A stretch of 64,000 nucleotides of DNA, taken from assembly GCA_902606835.1 (NCBI GenBank), contig CACLHW010000001.1, forward strand, positions 1 to 64,000. The letters are read 5' to 3'. Below are positions 1 through 12,521 of this stretch, piece by piece. How positions within the stretch are numbered: position 1 is the first letter of the stretch; each line of letters starts with the position of its first letter. Source of the DNA: an uncultured Pelagibacteraceae bacterium. Lineage in GTDB: Bacteria > Pseudomonadota > Alphaproteobacteria > Pelagibacterales > Pelagibacteraceae. The notes below the pieces were generated by a model. It made no database searches. It saw nothing but the letters and a program-made list of their open reading frames with translations, and was not told where the DNA came from. The translations under genes were made by a program, and so were the position numbers.

Positions 1-403
1 TATTGGATACAGTTTTTTTAGGAGCTTGTTTTGCAAATTGTTTGGTTAAAATGGCTGGCGCAAGAAGATTAATGTTTAAATGATCGTTCCAGCTTTTATT
101 TGTGAAATTTGCAATGTCATCTTTTTCAAATAGAGCAGCGTTGTTAACAAGACAATTAATGGCACCAAGTTTTTTTTTTGCTAAGGGTATAATTTTTTCT
201 GTTTGTTTTGGATTTTTTAAATCAGCCTTTATTAAAGCTACTTTTACCCAGTGCTGTTCTATAATTTTTTTTAACTCTTTTGCTTTTGCTGATGAACGAA
301 AATAATGTAGTGCAATATTCCAGCCTCTTTCAGCAAAATGCAAGGCTATGGCTTTACCTACTCTCGTTGCCGCACCAGTAATTAATAAATTTTTATTTTT
401 CAT
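1..403 (-). CDS. SDR-family short-chain dehydrogenase/reductase (pteridine reductase/FolM-like), C-terminus truncated by window edge
   Basis: Reverse-strand frame from ATG at 403 reads [35 protein letters not shown]...CLVNNAALF; TGxxxxxG and NNA motifs; overlaps the uvrB stop. Absent from the ORF track because it runs off the edge. Confidence 0.8.
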   Translation of the reverse strand, partial: MKNKNLLITGAATRVGKAIALHFAERGWNIALHYFRSSAKAKELKKIIEQHWVKVALIKADLKNPKQTEKIIPLAKKKLGAINCLVNNAALFEKDDIANFTNKSWNDHLNINLLAPAILTKQFAKQAPKKTVSN

Positions 404-2550
404 CTTTTTCTTCTTGGTTTTGTTCCCGGTTTACCTTGCGTGGATCTACCTTCTGGATAAATTTTATTTTGAAGTTTAGATTGTCTTATTTTTGGATTAA
501 TGCCAATCTCTAATTCACTTGCTTCCAATTTTCTTATTTCATCTCTAATTTTTGCAGCTTCTTCGAATTCAAGATTTTCAGCAGCTTCTTTCATTTTTTT
601 CTTAAGAGATTTTAAATGTTTTTTTAAATTATGACCTATAGATGTATCAACATTAATCTTTGTATAATCTCTTTCATATATACTTTCTAAAATATCTGTT
701 ATTTCTTTTTTAATTGATGTTGCACTAATATTATTTTTTTTATTGTATGTGACTTGCAACTTTCTTCTTCTATCAGTTTCTTCAATTGCTTTTTCAATAC
801 TTTTAGTTTTTTTATCTGCATATAAAATAGCTTTTCCTTCTATATTTCTTGCTGCCCGTCCTATTGTTTGAATTAAAGATCTTTCTGATCTCAAAAAACC
901 TTCTTTGTCCGCATCTAATATTGCTACTAAAGCACATTCAGGAATATCTAATCCTTCTCTTAATAAATTAATTCCCACAAGGACATCAAAAACTCCCATT
1001 CTTAAATCTCTCATAATTTCAATTCTTTCTAAAGTATCTATGTCAGAGTGCATATATCTTACCTTCACACCATTTTCATGAAGGTATTCAGTTAAATCTT
1101 CAGCCATTTTTTTTGTTAAAGTTGTTACCAATGATCTAAAATTTTTTTTTGCTGCTTCTTTACATTCACCCAAAAGGTCATCAACTTGATTTTTTGCTGG
1201 TCTGATCTGAACTTCTGGATCACATAATCCTGTTGGTCTTATTACTTGATCAACAAATTTTCCAGATGTTTGCTCAAGCTCCCAGGGACCTGGAGTAGCT
1301 GAAACAAAAATAGTTTGGGTTCTCATAGCATCCCATTCTTGGAATTTTAGAGGTCGGTTATCCATGCATGACGGAAGTCTGAAACCGTACTCAGATAAAG
1401 TTTTTTTCCTTGTATGGTCACCTTTATACATCCCGTTTAATTGTGGAACTGTTACGTGACTTTCATCAACAAAAACTAAAGTGTTATCTGGAAAATATTC
1501 AAAAAGAGTAGGAGGAGGTTCTCCAGGTTTTCTTCCTGTTAAAAATCTGGAATAATTTTCTATTCCAGCGCAAGTTCCAGTCGCTTCTATCATTTCTAAA
1601 TCAAACCGTGTTCTTTCTTCTAATCTTTGCGCTTCTAAAAGTTTGTTTTCAGATTTATGTTTTTTTAAAGTAATTTCTAATTCTTTTTTTATTTCTATCA
1701 TTGCCTGTTCGATAGTAGGTCTAGGAGTTATATAGTGGCTATTTGCGTATAATTTAATTAAATCTAAATCTTTGGTTTTGCTTCCTGTCAAAGGATCAAA
1801 TTCAACAATTTTTTCAATCTTATTTCCAAATAAAGAAATTCTCCAAGCTCTATCTTCCAAATGAGATGGAAAAACTTCTACATTATCTCCTCTTACTCTA
1901 AATGTGCCTCTATGAAAATTTTGATCATTTCGTTTGTATTGAAGATTAACTAAAGTTTTTATAATTTGTTCACGGTTGTGTTCATGATTTTTTTTAATTC
2001 CTAGAGTCATTTTACTATAGGATTCAACTGAACCTAAACCATAGATACAGGAAACGCTTGCAACAATAATTACATCATCCCTTTCAAGCAGTGATCGAGT
2101 TGCTGAATGTCGCATTCTATCTATCTGTTCATTAATGGATGCTTCTTTTTCAATATACGTGTCAGATCTCGGCACATATGCTTCTGGAGTATAATAATCA
2201 TAATAAGATACAAAATATTCTACTGCATTATTAGGAAAGAAAGTTTTCATCTCCCCATATAATTGAGCAGCTAAAGTTTTATTTGGCGCCAGAATTAAAG
2301 CGGGTCTATTTAATGCTTCAATTATTTTTGCCATAGAAAATGTTTTGCCAGATCCCGTTACACCTAAAAGAACTTGATCATTTTTTTTGTCTTTTATTCC
2401 TGTAATTAACTTTTTTATAGCTCCAGGCTGATCTCCCGCAGGCTTAAAATCAGATACAGTAGATAGCTTAATTCCACCTTCTAACTTTTTTCCAAATAAA
2501 AAGTCTTTATCAATTGGATCCAGAGACTTTTCTTGATATGTATTTTGCAT
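400..2550 (-). CDS. uvrB: Excinuclease ABC subunit B
   Basis: [15 protein letters not shown] Walker [14 protein letters not shown]-terminal UVR motif ([17 protein letters not shown]). Confidence 0.97.
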   Translation of the reverse strand: MQNTYQEKSLDPIDKDFLFGKKLEGGIKLSTVSDFKPAGDQPGAIKKLITGIKDKKNDQVLLGVTGSGKTFSMAKIIEALNRPALILAPNKTLAAQLYGEMKTFFPNNAVEYFVSYYDYYTPEAYVPRSDTYIEKEASINEQIDRMRHSATRSLLERDDVIIVASVSCIYGLGSVESYSKMTLGIKKNHEHNREQIIKTLVNLQYKRNDQNFHRGTFRVRGDNVEVFPSHLEDRAWRISLFGNKIEKIVEFDPLTGSKTKDLDLIKLYANSHYITPRPTIEQAMIEIKKELEITLKKHKSENKLLEAQRLEERTRFDLEMIEATGTCAGIENYSRFLTGRKPGEPPPTLFEYFPDNTLVFVDESHVTVPQLNGMYKGDHTRKKTLSEYGFRLPSCMDNRPLKFQEWDAMRTQTIFVSATPGPWELEQTSGKFVDQVIRPTGLCDPEVQIRPAKNQVDDLLGECKEAAKKNFRSLVTTLTKKMAEDLTEYLHENGVKVRYMHSDIDTLERIEIMRDLRMGVFDVLVGINLLREGLDIPECALVAILDADKEGFLRSERSLIQTIGRAARNIEGKAILYADKKTKSIEKAIEETDRRRKLQVTYNKKNNISATSIKKEITDILESIYERDYTKINVDTSIGHNLKKHLKSLKKKMKEAAENLEFEEAAKIRDEIRKLEASELEIGINPKIRQSKLQNKIYPEGRSTQGKPGTKPRRKR

Positions 2551-2562
2551 AGTAACTAATAA

Positions 2563-3771
<1,209 letters not shown>

Positions 3772-4722
3772 TTAGGCTTTAGATGACAAATGTTTTTCCG
3801 CTTCAAGTGCAGCCATACATCCCATCCCAGCCGCAGTAACTGCTTGTCTAAATATTTTATCTTTAACATCACCTGCCGCAAAAACACCAGGTATATTAGT
3901 GATTGTAGAATCAGGTTTGGTAACTATGTATCCTTCTTTATCCATATTTAACTGACCTTTAAAAAGAGATGTTGCCGGATCATGTCCGATAGCGATAAAT
4001 AAGCCATCTATTTTCAATTCTTCAATCTTATTTGTTTTTACATTTTTAATTTTTAATCCTTTAACATTTTTTGGCTCATTATCTCCAATAACTTCTTCGA
4101 CAACATTATCCCAAATAATTTCAATTTTTTTGTTAGCCATTAGTTTTTCTTGAAGCATTTTCTCAGCTCTTAAAGCATTTCTTCTATGTATTAGTTTAAC
4201 CTTTGAAGCAAACTTAGTTAAAAACATAGCTTCCTCGACAGCAGCATTACCCCCTCCAACTACTGCAACAGTTTTATCTTTAAAGAAAAAGCCATCACAA
4301 GTCGCGCATGCTGAAACTCCAAATCCTCTAAATTTTTGCTCTGACTCTATATTAAGCCATCTTGCCTGAGCTCCTGTTGAAATAATAATTGAGTCCGCGG
4401 TATACTTTTGTCCACCATCTCCAACAGCTTCGAAAGGTTTAGATTTTAAGTTTATTGAAGCAATGTGGTCCTCAATCATTTCTGTTCCAACAGCTTTTGC
4501 TTGATCTCTCATTTGTTCCATCAACCAAGGACCTTGAATAACTTTGGAAAATCCAGGATAATTTTCTACATCAGTAGTTGTTGATAATTGTCCTCCAGGT
4601 TCCATACCATGTACAAGCATAGGCTTTAACATTGCTCTAGCTGCATAAACTGCAGCAGTATACCCCGCAGGACCAGATCCTATAATTAAGACTTTAGAAT
4701 GTTTTTTTGAATTATTGTTCAT
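3772..4722 (-). CDS. trxB: Thioredoxin reductase
   Basis: GSGPAGYTAAVYAARA, redox-active CATC, GGGNAAVEEA. Confidence 0.96.
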   Translation of the reverse strand: MNNNSKKHSKVLIIGSGPAGYTAAVYAARAMLKPMLVHGMEPGGQLSTTTDVENYPGFSKVIQGPWLMEQMRDQAKAVGTEMIEDHIASINLKSKPFEAVGDGGQKYTADSIIISTGAQARWLNIESEQKFRGFGVSACATCDGFFFKDKTVAVVGGGNAAVEEAMFLTKFASKVKLIHRRNALRAEKMLQEKLMANKKIEIIWDNVVEEVIGDNEPKNVKGLKIKNVKTNKIEELKIDGLFIAIGHDPATSLFKGQLNMDKEGYIVTKPDSTITNIPGVFAAGDVKDKIFRQAVTAAGMGCMAALEAEKHLSSKA

Positions 4723-4770
4723 ACTTCTAACTAATATGGGTACTTTTAATAAAATTTAAAGATTTTAATC

Positions 4771-5802
4771 TTATTCAAAAGTATCGTTAAACTGTTGGTT
4801 AACTCTTACAAAAGTTGTGCACTTGCTAAGTTGTTTAAGAGAAGGGGCCCCAACATAAGTGCAACTACTTCTTAAACCACCCAATATATTTTGCACGGTA
4901 TCTTTTATTTTGCCACGATATTTCAATTGAACTTTCTTTCCTTCGCTGCTTCTATAATCTGAAAGTCCTCCATAATGTTTTTCAAGTGCCGTATCCGAAC
5001 TTGATCCATAAAATTCAATAAATTTAGATCCATTTTTTTTTACTTTTTTTCCACCACCTTCTTCATGGCCAGCGAACATTCCTCCCAACATAACAAAGTC
5101 AGCTCCACCACCAAATGCTTTTGCAACATCCCCAGGACATGTACAGCCACCATCAGCTATTATATGAGCGCCTAAACCATGAGCCGCATCAGCACATTCT
5201 ATAACAGCACTAAGCTGAGGGTAACCAACTCCTGTTTGAATTCGAGTCGTACAAACACTACCTGGACCAATACCAACTTTAACTATGTCAGCTCCATTCA
5301 TAACTAATTCTTGTGTCATATCTGCCGTCACTACATTTCCAGCAATAATGGTTTTAGTAGGATATTTTTCTCTTACTGAACTTACGAATTTACTGAAATG
5401 ATCAGAATAACCATTAGCGATATCGATACATATAAATTCAAAAAAACTACATTCTTTCATTATTTCATTAAGTCGTTTGTAATCCTCATTACTTGTTCCA
5501 GTGCTTAAAATTAAATGTTTGTGAATTCCTTTTACAGATGAATTACGTTTAATTGTTTTGAGATCATGCTGTTTTGTTAAACATGTCATTATTTCAAATG
5601 TGGCCAAGTTTTTGGCAACTTCTATTTCTCCAACCCCATCCATATTAGCAGCCATGATTGGAACGCCCTTCCACTGATGATTGCTGTATTTAAATTTGTA
5701 GATTCGTTTTAGTTCTACGTCTTTACGACTAGATAGCGTACTGCGTTTTGGCCGAAACAAAACATCGGCATAGTCGAGCTTGATATCTTCTTCAATACGC
5801 AT
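4771..5802 (-). CDS. guaC: GMP reductase (IMPDH/GMPR family)
   Basis: [29 protein letters not shown] active-site loop; no CBS domains. Confidence 0.92.
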   Translation of the reverse strand: MRIEEDIKLDYADVLFRPKRSTLSSRKDVELKRIYKFKYSNHQWKGVPIMAANMDGVGEIEVAKNLATFEIMTCLTKQHDLKTIKRNSSVKGIHKHLILSTGTSNEDYKRLNEIMKECSFFEFICIDIANGYSDHFSKFVSSVREKYPTKTIIAGNVVTADMTQELVMNGADIVKVGIGPGSVCTTRIQTGVGYPQLSAVIECADAAHGLGAHIIADGGCTCPGDVAKAFGGGADFVMLGGMFAGHEEGGGKKVKKNGSKFIEFYGSSSDTALEKHYGGLSDYRSSEGKKVQLKYRGKIKDTVQNILGGLRSSCTYVGAPSLKQLSKCTTFVRVNQQFNDTFE

Positions 5803-5897
5803 ATTTCCATAGAGGATGTATAAAGGTTTATTATTTTAAGTAAAACATATTTATTATGCTGTGGATAAATAATATTTAGGAATATATATAAGTATCT

Positions 5898-6845
5898 ATG
5901 GGAAAGCTAAAAGCCTTACTTTTAACCGAAGGAATGCATGGTATGATTAGCCAGGTCGAAGGAATGGCCAAAGCCTTGCATACTGAATATAGTCATAAAA
6001 TTGTAAGATTAAGTTTTCCATGGAATTTAGTGCCACCTAAACTAACACCAATTTCCCAAATAGTGTTAAAAGATAAAATTTATATAACTAATAATGAAAT
6101 TCCAGATCTAATAATTTCCTGTGGAAGAAAAAGTGTAATACCATCAATTTTTCTTAAAAAAAAAAATCCAAAAATATTTACAATTCATATTCAAGATCCA
6201 AAAGTAGATTTTAAAAATTTTGATGCAATAGTAGCTCCAGAACACGACAATTTAAAAGGAGATAATATTTATAGTTCTAAAGGCGCTATTCATTATATAA
6301 CTCAAGCAGAAATAAATGAGGCTAAAAAATATTTAGTTGATAAAATTAAAGGTGAAAAAATAGTTTCATTAATTTTAGGAGGTCCAAATAAATATTATAG
6401 TTTTAATTCTGAGCAAATAAATAATATATTTAATCAAATAAAGTCCATTTTTGTTTCTGATGGGTATAAAGTAATTATAATTCCTTCAATGAGGACACCC
6501 AGAGAAATCATTAATTTAGCAATAAAAGAAATGGGCTCATGTGGACATGTTGTAAACAGAGTTGATAAGCAAGCTTATTTGTCAGCATATGCGCTTGCAA
6601 ATTATGTAATTGTAACATGTGATTCTACTTCAATGATTTCTGAAGCAGCTACTTCTGGCAAACCTATATTTGTTGCTCACATGAAAGCAAAAAAAAATAA
6701 TTATAGATTTAAAAGATTTTTTGAATTATTTAAACAAATGGGAATTACTAGAGATTTGGGAGAAAAAGTTGAACACTGGACATACAATAAACACAATGAA
6801 GCACAAAGAATAGCACTTGAGTTAAAAAATAAAATAGAAAATTAG
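5898..6845 (+). CDS. Mitochondrial-fission ELM1 (DUF1022) family protein, putative nucleoside-diphosphate-sugar epimerase-like
   Basis: Family-like architecture (EGMHGMISQVEGMAKAL...SCGRKSVIPSIFLK...LILGGPNKYY...VTCDSTSMISEAATSGKPIFV). Confidence 0.75.
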   Translation: MGKLKALLLTEGMHGMISQVEGMAKALHTEYSHKIVRLSFPWNLVPPKLTPISQIVLKDKIYITNNEIPDLIISCGRKSVIPSIFLKKKNPKIFTIHIQDPKVDFKNFDAIVAPEHDNLKGDNIYSSKGAIHYITQAEINEAKKYLVDKIKGEKIVSLILGGPNKYYSFNSEQINNIFNQIKSIFVSDGYKVIIIPSMRTPREIINLAIKEMGSCGHVVNRVDKQAYLSAYALANYVIVTCDSTSMISEAATSGKPIFVAHMKAKKNNYRFKRFFELFKQMGITRDLGEKVEHWTYNKHNEAQRIALELKNKIEN

Positions 6846-6849
6846 TTTA

Positions 6850-7515
6850 ATGGAATTTTTAAATTCTTTAAAAAAAAGATCTAAACATTATAGTTCACCT
6901 TTTAGTCATTGGGAATTAAACGAACCATTAACAGAAGGCGCTATAAAAGAAATTTGTAAAACTGAAATTACCGATTTAACTAAAATGGATATAAATTATG
7001 ACGGAACTAGAGCCGTTGATGGAGGGGAAGGTAAATTTAGGGCGGGCATATCAGATGGTGGAAAGGCAATAAAATTTAGATGCTTCGTTAGCAAAGATAA
7101 TTCAAAAGATTTTCCTAATCTAAATAGTTTAATAGAAGAACTCAGATCAAAAGATACTTACGGATATATTAGTGAATTAATAAAAAAAGATCTTTCAAAT
7201 TCATATGTAAGAGTTGAAGTAATATGTGATCGCCAAGGATTTTGGTTAAAGCCCCACTGTGATATAAAAGAAAAATTAATTTCTTGCCTTTTATTTGCAA
7301 ATCCATTTAATGAAAACGAAAATCTAGGAACTGACTTTTACGACGAAAAGCTAAATAAAGTTAAAACAGTTCCCTATAAAAATAATTATGGGTATTTTTT
7401 TACAAGTGGTCCGAATACTTGGCACGGTATGGAGAAAAAGGAAATAAAAAAAGAGAGAAGGTGTTTGCAAATTAATTATGTTTCATTTGAAACTGACTGG
7501 AAAGTCAAAACTTAA
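6850..7515 (+). CDS. 2OG-Fe(II) oxygenase-like protein
   Basis: HCD ... WHGMEKKEIKKERRCLQINY resembles HxD...H iron site and 2OG-binding Arg. Confidence 0.5.
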   Translation: MEFLNSLKKRSKHYSSPFSHWELNEPLTEGAIKEICKTEITDLTKMDINYDGTRAVDGGEGKFRAGISDGGKAIKFRCFVSKDNSKDFPNLNSLIEELRSKDTYGYISELIKKDLSNSYVRVEVICDRQGFWLKPHCDIKEKLISCLLFANPFNENENLGTDFYDEKLNKVKTVPYKNNYGYFFTSGPNTWHGMEKKEIKKERRCLQINYVSFETDWKVKT

Positions 7516-10500
7516 AGTTCTTGAATAGCTTTTACATTAATTTTTTTGGATTTAAGTGACTTTATGCCTTCTAAACATGCATAAGCAGTTGACATATTGG
7601 TACAATAAGGAACTTTATTAATCAAAGTAGCTCTTCTTAATGAGGTCGAATCTAAAATACGATAAGCTCTTTTTCCTCCCCCGGTATTGATTACTAATGC
7701 AATTTTTTTTGCATTTAACACATCGACAATATGTGGAGATCCTCCGCTTACTTTATTGATTTTTTTGCATTTAATACCATTTTTTTGAATTGCATTTGCT
7801 GTGCCTTCAGTGCCACAAAGAGTAAAATTTAACTCAACTAGTTTTTTCGCTAAATCTATTCCTTCATTTTTATGTTTATCTTTTAAAGAAATAAATGCTA
7901 ATCCTTTTGTAGGCAATGAATTTCCTGAAGAAATTTGACTTTTTGCGTACGCAAGCCCAAAATCTTTATCCATTCCCATTACTTCTCCTGTAGATTTCAT
8001 TTCAGGTCCTAGCAAAACATCAACATTTGGAAATTTATTAAACGGAAATACAGCTTCTTTCACAGCAAAAATATTTTTGTTTTTATTTACTAAATTGAAT
8101 TTTGATAACTTTTCACCGGTCATTACTCTTGATGCAATCTTTGCTAATGGAATTCCTTTAGCTTTTGAAACAAATGGTACGGTTCTACTTGCTCTTGGGT
8201 TTACTTCAATAATATAAATCTCATCATTTTTGATTGCATACTGCACATTCATAAATCCTTTTACTTTTAATGCTAAAGCTAATTTTTTAGTTTGGTTCTT
8301 AATTTCAGTTATTAGTTCTTTTTTAATAGCAACCGGAGGTAAACAACACGCCGAATCTCCCGAATGAATTCCTGCTTCTTCTATATGTTGCATTATTCCA
8401 GCAACAAAAACTTCTTTTCCATCTGAAATAGCATCAACATCAACTTCCATGGCATTATTAATAAATTTGTCAATTAATATGGGGTTATTTTCTGCTGCTT
8501 TAAAAGCTTCTTCTACAAAGTTTTTTTAATTGATTTTTTTCATGAACTATTTCCATTGCTCTTCCACCTAAAACATAAGAGGGTCTTACAACTAAAGGTA
8601 AACCAATTTTATTAGCAATTTTAATTGCCTCATTATAGGATTTTGCGATTCCACTTTCTGCTTGTCTTAATTTTAATTTAATCAAAAGTTTTCTAAACCT
8701 GTCCCTGTCTTCTGCAAGATCAATTGAAGAATATTGAGTACCTAGAATAGGCAATGAATTTTCATGTAAAAATTTTGCTAATTTGATGGGAGTCTGACCG
8801 CCAAACTGAGCTATTATTCCCAGCAAACTTCCTTTGGATTTTTCTTTTAAAATTATGTTGTGCACATATTCTTCAATTAAAGGCTCAAAATATAATCGAT
8901 CACTTGTATCATAATCGGTTGAAACAGTTTCAGGATTACAATTTATCATTATAGTTTCATATCCCGCTTCTTTTAATGAGAAACTTGCTTGGCAGCAGCA
9001 ATAATCAAATTCTATACCTTGGCCAATTCTATTTGGTCCTCCTCCTAAAATAATCACTTTCTTTTTAGAAGATGGTTCAGCTTCACATTCTGCGTTGATC
9101 ATAAAATTTCTTTGGTATGTAGAGTACATATATGGTGTAAAAGATTTAAATTCAGCAGCACAAGTATCTACTTTCTTAAAAACGGGTAAAATTTTTAAGG
9201 CTGATCTTTTTCTTCTCACAATTTTTTCATTTAAACCAGATAATTCAGATAATTTTTTATCTGAAAATCCTATAGATTTAATTCTATTAAACTCATTGAA
9301 GTTTTTAGGCAATCCTTTTTTCAATAAACTATTTTCAGTATCTACAATTTCTTTAATTTGTTCTAAAAACCAAGGATCTATTTTTGATAATTTATAAATC
9401 TTAGTAATACTAATTTTCTTACGTATTGCTTCAGCAATTAGTAAAATTTTATTTGGTATATTAATTTTTAATTTTTTTTCAATTTCCATCTTACTTAAAT
9501 TAAAAATTCTATCTAATCCTGAAAAACCAATTTCTAGAGACACCAAAGCTTTTTGAAGGGATTCTTTAAAATTTCTCCCAATTGCCATAGCTTCGCCAAC
9601 TGATTTCATCGAAGTTCCCAATATTGCTGGAGTGGTTGAAAATTTTTCAAAAGTAAATCTTGGAATTTTGGTAACCACATAATCAATTGTTGGTTCAAAT
9701 GATGCAGGAGTTACTTTTGTGATTTCATTTTTTAATTCGTCAAGCGTATAGCCTATAGCTAGTTTTGTTGCCACTTTTGCAATTGGAAAACCAGTTGCCT
9801 TAGAAGCGAGCGCGGACGATCTAGATACTCTTGGGTTCATTTCTATTACAACCATTCTTCCATTTTTTGGGTTTATAGCGAACTGGACATTAGAACCACC
9901 AGTTTCAACTCCAATTTTTCTAAGGCATGCTATCGAAGCGTTCCTCATAATTTGATACTCTTTATCTGTTAACGTTAGTGCTGGTGCTATTGTTACAGAA
10001 TCTCCCGTATGAATTCCCATTGGATCCACATTTTCTATTGAACATATAATGATACAGTTATCTTTTTTATCTCTTACAACTTCCATTTCAAATTCCTTCC
10101 AACCTTCCAGGCACTCTTCTACTAGAACTTGACTTACTGGTGATGCGGCTAAACCTTTTTTTACAATTTTAAAAAATTCTTTTTTGTTTTTTGCAATACC
10201 ACTTCCAAGACCCCCAAGTGTAAAAGCCGGTCTAATAATTGCAGGTAACCCTATTTTTTTTAAAGATTTTTTTGCATGTTTGAAGTTTTTAACTATGTCT
10301 GATTTTGGGAGATCTAGTCCAATATCCGACATATTTTTCCTGAATTTTTTTCTATCCTCAGCGTTTGCAATTGCTTTAGAATTTGCTCCTATTAATTCAA
10401 TTTTATATTTTTTTAAGACTCCACTTTTTTCAGCTTCCATAGCTAAATTTAGAGCTGTTTGACCTCCCATGGTTGGTAAAATAGCATCAGGTTTTTCTTT

Positions 10501-10737
10501 GATTAATATTTTTTCTAAAATATTTATTGTGATTGGTTCAATATAAGTTTTATCTGCAACCCCTGGATCAGTCATTATAGTTGCGGGATTAGAATTTATT
10601 AAAACTACTTTATAACCTTCATCTTTTAAAGCTTTACATGCTTGAGTACCTGAGTAATCGAACTCACATGCCTGACCAATAATTATTGGTCCAGCTCCTA
10701 CTACTAAAATTTTTTTAAGATCTTTTCTTTTTGGCAT
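7512..10737 (-). CDS. carB: Carbamoyl-phosphate synthase large subunit, interrupted by an apparent +1 nt in a T7 run at 8521-8527
   Basis: Two ORFs (8500..10779 and 7512..8450) are the two parts of one CarB; removing one T from 8521-8527 joins [38 protein letters not shown] in frame. Start taken as [17 protein letters not shown]. Confidence 0.93.
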
Positions 10738-11926
10738 TTTTTTTAATATTATTAATAAACTCTTGAAATAAATAAACACTATCTTGTGGCCCAGGATTAG
10801 ATTCTGGATGATATTGAACAGAAAAAACTGGTTTGTTTTTTAATCTTATTCCCTCAATGCAACCATCAAATAAAGATTTATGTGTAATTTCAATATCCCT
10901 TGGTAAATTTTCTTTTACAATTTCAAAACCATGATTTTGTGATGTAATTTCTACTTGGCTATTAATTAAATTTTTGACAGGGTGGTTGGCTCCTCTGTGA
11001 CCAAGATTCATTTTTTTTGTTTTTGCACCAAGCGCCAAAGCAAGTATTTGATGTCCAAGACAGATTCCAAAAATAGGTATTTTACTCTTAATTAAAGTTT
11101 TAATAATTTTAATTGCATATTTTCCTGTAGCAGCCGGGTCACCAGGTCCATTAGATAAAAATACACCATCTGGTTTCATTTTTAATATCTTTTCTGCGCT
11201 TGTCTTACAAGAAACTATAATTACCTCACATCTAAAATCAGAAAAATATCTTAGAATATTTTTTTTAATTCCATAGTCGATTGCCACAATTTTAAATGTT
11301 CTAATTTTACTTTTTAGAAAACGACTTTCTTTTTTCCAGGTTTTAAAACCAGACCATTTATAATTTTTTTTAGTTGTAACTTTTTCAGCTAAATCTAAAT
11401 TTTTTAAGCCACTCCATTTATTTGATAAATTTTTTAATTTATTAATATTAAATTTCCCTTTTCTAGAGTATGAAATAGTTCCTTTAGGAGCACCTTTATC
11501 TCTTATAAAGTTTGTTAAACTTCTAGTATCAAAACCGGTAATACCTATAATTTTATTTTTTTTTAACCAATTGTCTAAATGTTTTAAAGCTCTATAGTTT
11601 GATGGGTTTGTAATTTCAGAATTGAAAATAACTCCTCTCGTCCAGATTTTTTCGGATTCGTGATCATCGTTATTTGTTCCAACGTTTCCAATATGAGGAA
11701 ATGTAAAATTAATAATTTGACCAGCGTAAGAAGGGTCTGAAATTATTTCCTGATAACCTGTTATAGAAGTGTTAAAACAAATTTCTCCAGTTGTTGTGCC
11801 CTCATAGCCAAATCCATGGCCATTAAAAAAACTGCCATTTTCTAAAACTAAAATTCCTGTGGGATTAATCTTTTTGAGATTATCTTTTTTTTGATGCGTT
11901 AAATTTGTTTTTTCTAACAAATACAA
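10715..11926 (-). CDS. carA: Carbamoyl-phosphate synthase small subunit
   Basis: GLNQ amidotransferase motif [32 protein letters not shown]. Confidence 0.96.
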   Translation of the reverse strand: MYLLEKTNLTHQKKDNLKKINPTGILVLENGSFFNGHGFGYEGTTTGEICFNTSITGYQEIISDPSYAGQIINFTFPHIGNVGTNNDDHESEKIWTRGVIFNSEITNPSNYRALKHLDNWLKKNKIIGITGFDTRSLTNFIRDKGAPKGTISYSRKGKFNINKLKNLSNKWSGLKNLDLAEKVTTKKNYKWSGFKTWKKESRFLKSKIRTFKIVAIDYGIKKNILRYFSDFRCEVIIVSCKTSAEKILKMKPDGVFLSNGPGDPAATGKYAIKIIKTLIKSKIPIFGICLGHQILALALGAKTKKMNLGHRGANHPVKNLINSQVEITSQNHGFEIVKENLPRDIEITHKSLFDGCIEGIRLKNKPVFSVQYHPESNPGPQDSVYLFQEFINNIKKNAKKKRS

Positions 11927-11968
11927 CTCATGAGTTAAAGGCTTTTACTATAAAACATGATTTTGCGC

Positions 11969-11997
11969 AACATATGAAAAACATTTTATCTCGTCAA
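11969..11997 (-). promoter_or_regulatory. Candidate sigma70-type promoter for carAB
   Basis: On minus strand TTGACG (11997-11992), 17 nt spacer, TATGTT (11974-11969), about 40 nt upstream of carA ATG. Confidence 0.5.
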
Positions 11998-12059
11998 GAT
12001 GGAATTTTTTTCTTTTGAAGAAATTTGACGAGTACAGTAAATTGATATTTTTATAAATC

Positions 12060-12521
12060 ATGTCATTACGAAAAAAAATAAACGAACAGTTTAATACTGC
12101 CCAAAAAAACAAAAATAAAACTTTAGTTTCTACTTTTAGGTTAATTTTGGCAGCTATAAAGGAGAGAGATATTGCTAATAGAACTAGCGGAAAAAAAGAC
12201 GAAGCTAAAGACTCAGAAATTATACAAGTGCTTCAAAAAATGAAGAAACAAAGACAGGACTCTGCAGATTTATATAAAAAAGGTGATAGACCCGAATTGC
12301 TGGAAGTTGAAGAATCTGAAATTAAAATTATAGATACATTTTTACCCAAACAACTAAGTGAAGAAGAAACAAAAAAGATTTGTAAAGAGATCATAGAATC
12401 ACTTGGTGCATCCAACATGAAAGACATGGGAAAAATCATGGGATCTTTAAAACAAAAATATTCTAATTCAATAGATTTTTCTAAAGCTAATGTAATAGTT
12501 AAGGAATTGTTAAGTTCATGA
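12060..12521 (+). CDS. yqeY: GatB/YqeY domain protein
   Basis: LRKKINEQFNTAQKNKNKTLVSTFRLILAAIKERDI, GKIMGSLKQKY. Confidence 0.9.
   Translation: MSLRKKINEQFNTAQKNKNKTLVSTFRLILAAIKERDIANRTSGKKDEAKDSEIIQVLQKMKKQRQDSADLYKKGDRPELLEVEESEIKIIDTFLPKQLSEEETKKICKEIIESLGASNMKDMGKIMGSLKQKYSNSIDFSKANVIVKELLSS

Noticed and set aside
102-305. 67-aa plus-strand ORF
   Set aside because: Antisense to the partial SDR gene with clear family motifs on the minus strand.
7512-10779. carB as two separate genes
   Set aside because: Both ORFs are parts of a single CarB; a single-base indel at a homopolymer explains the split.
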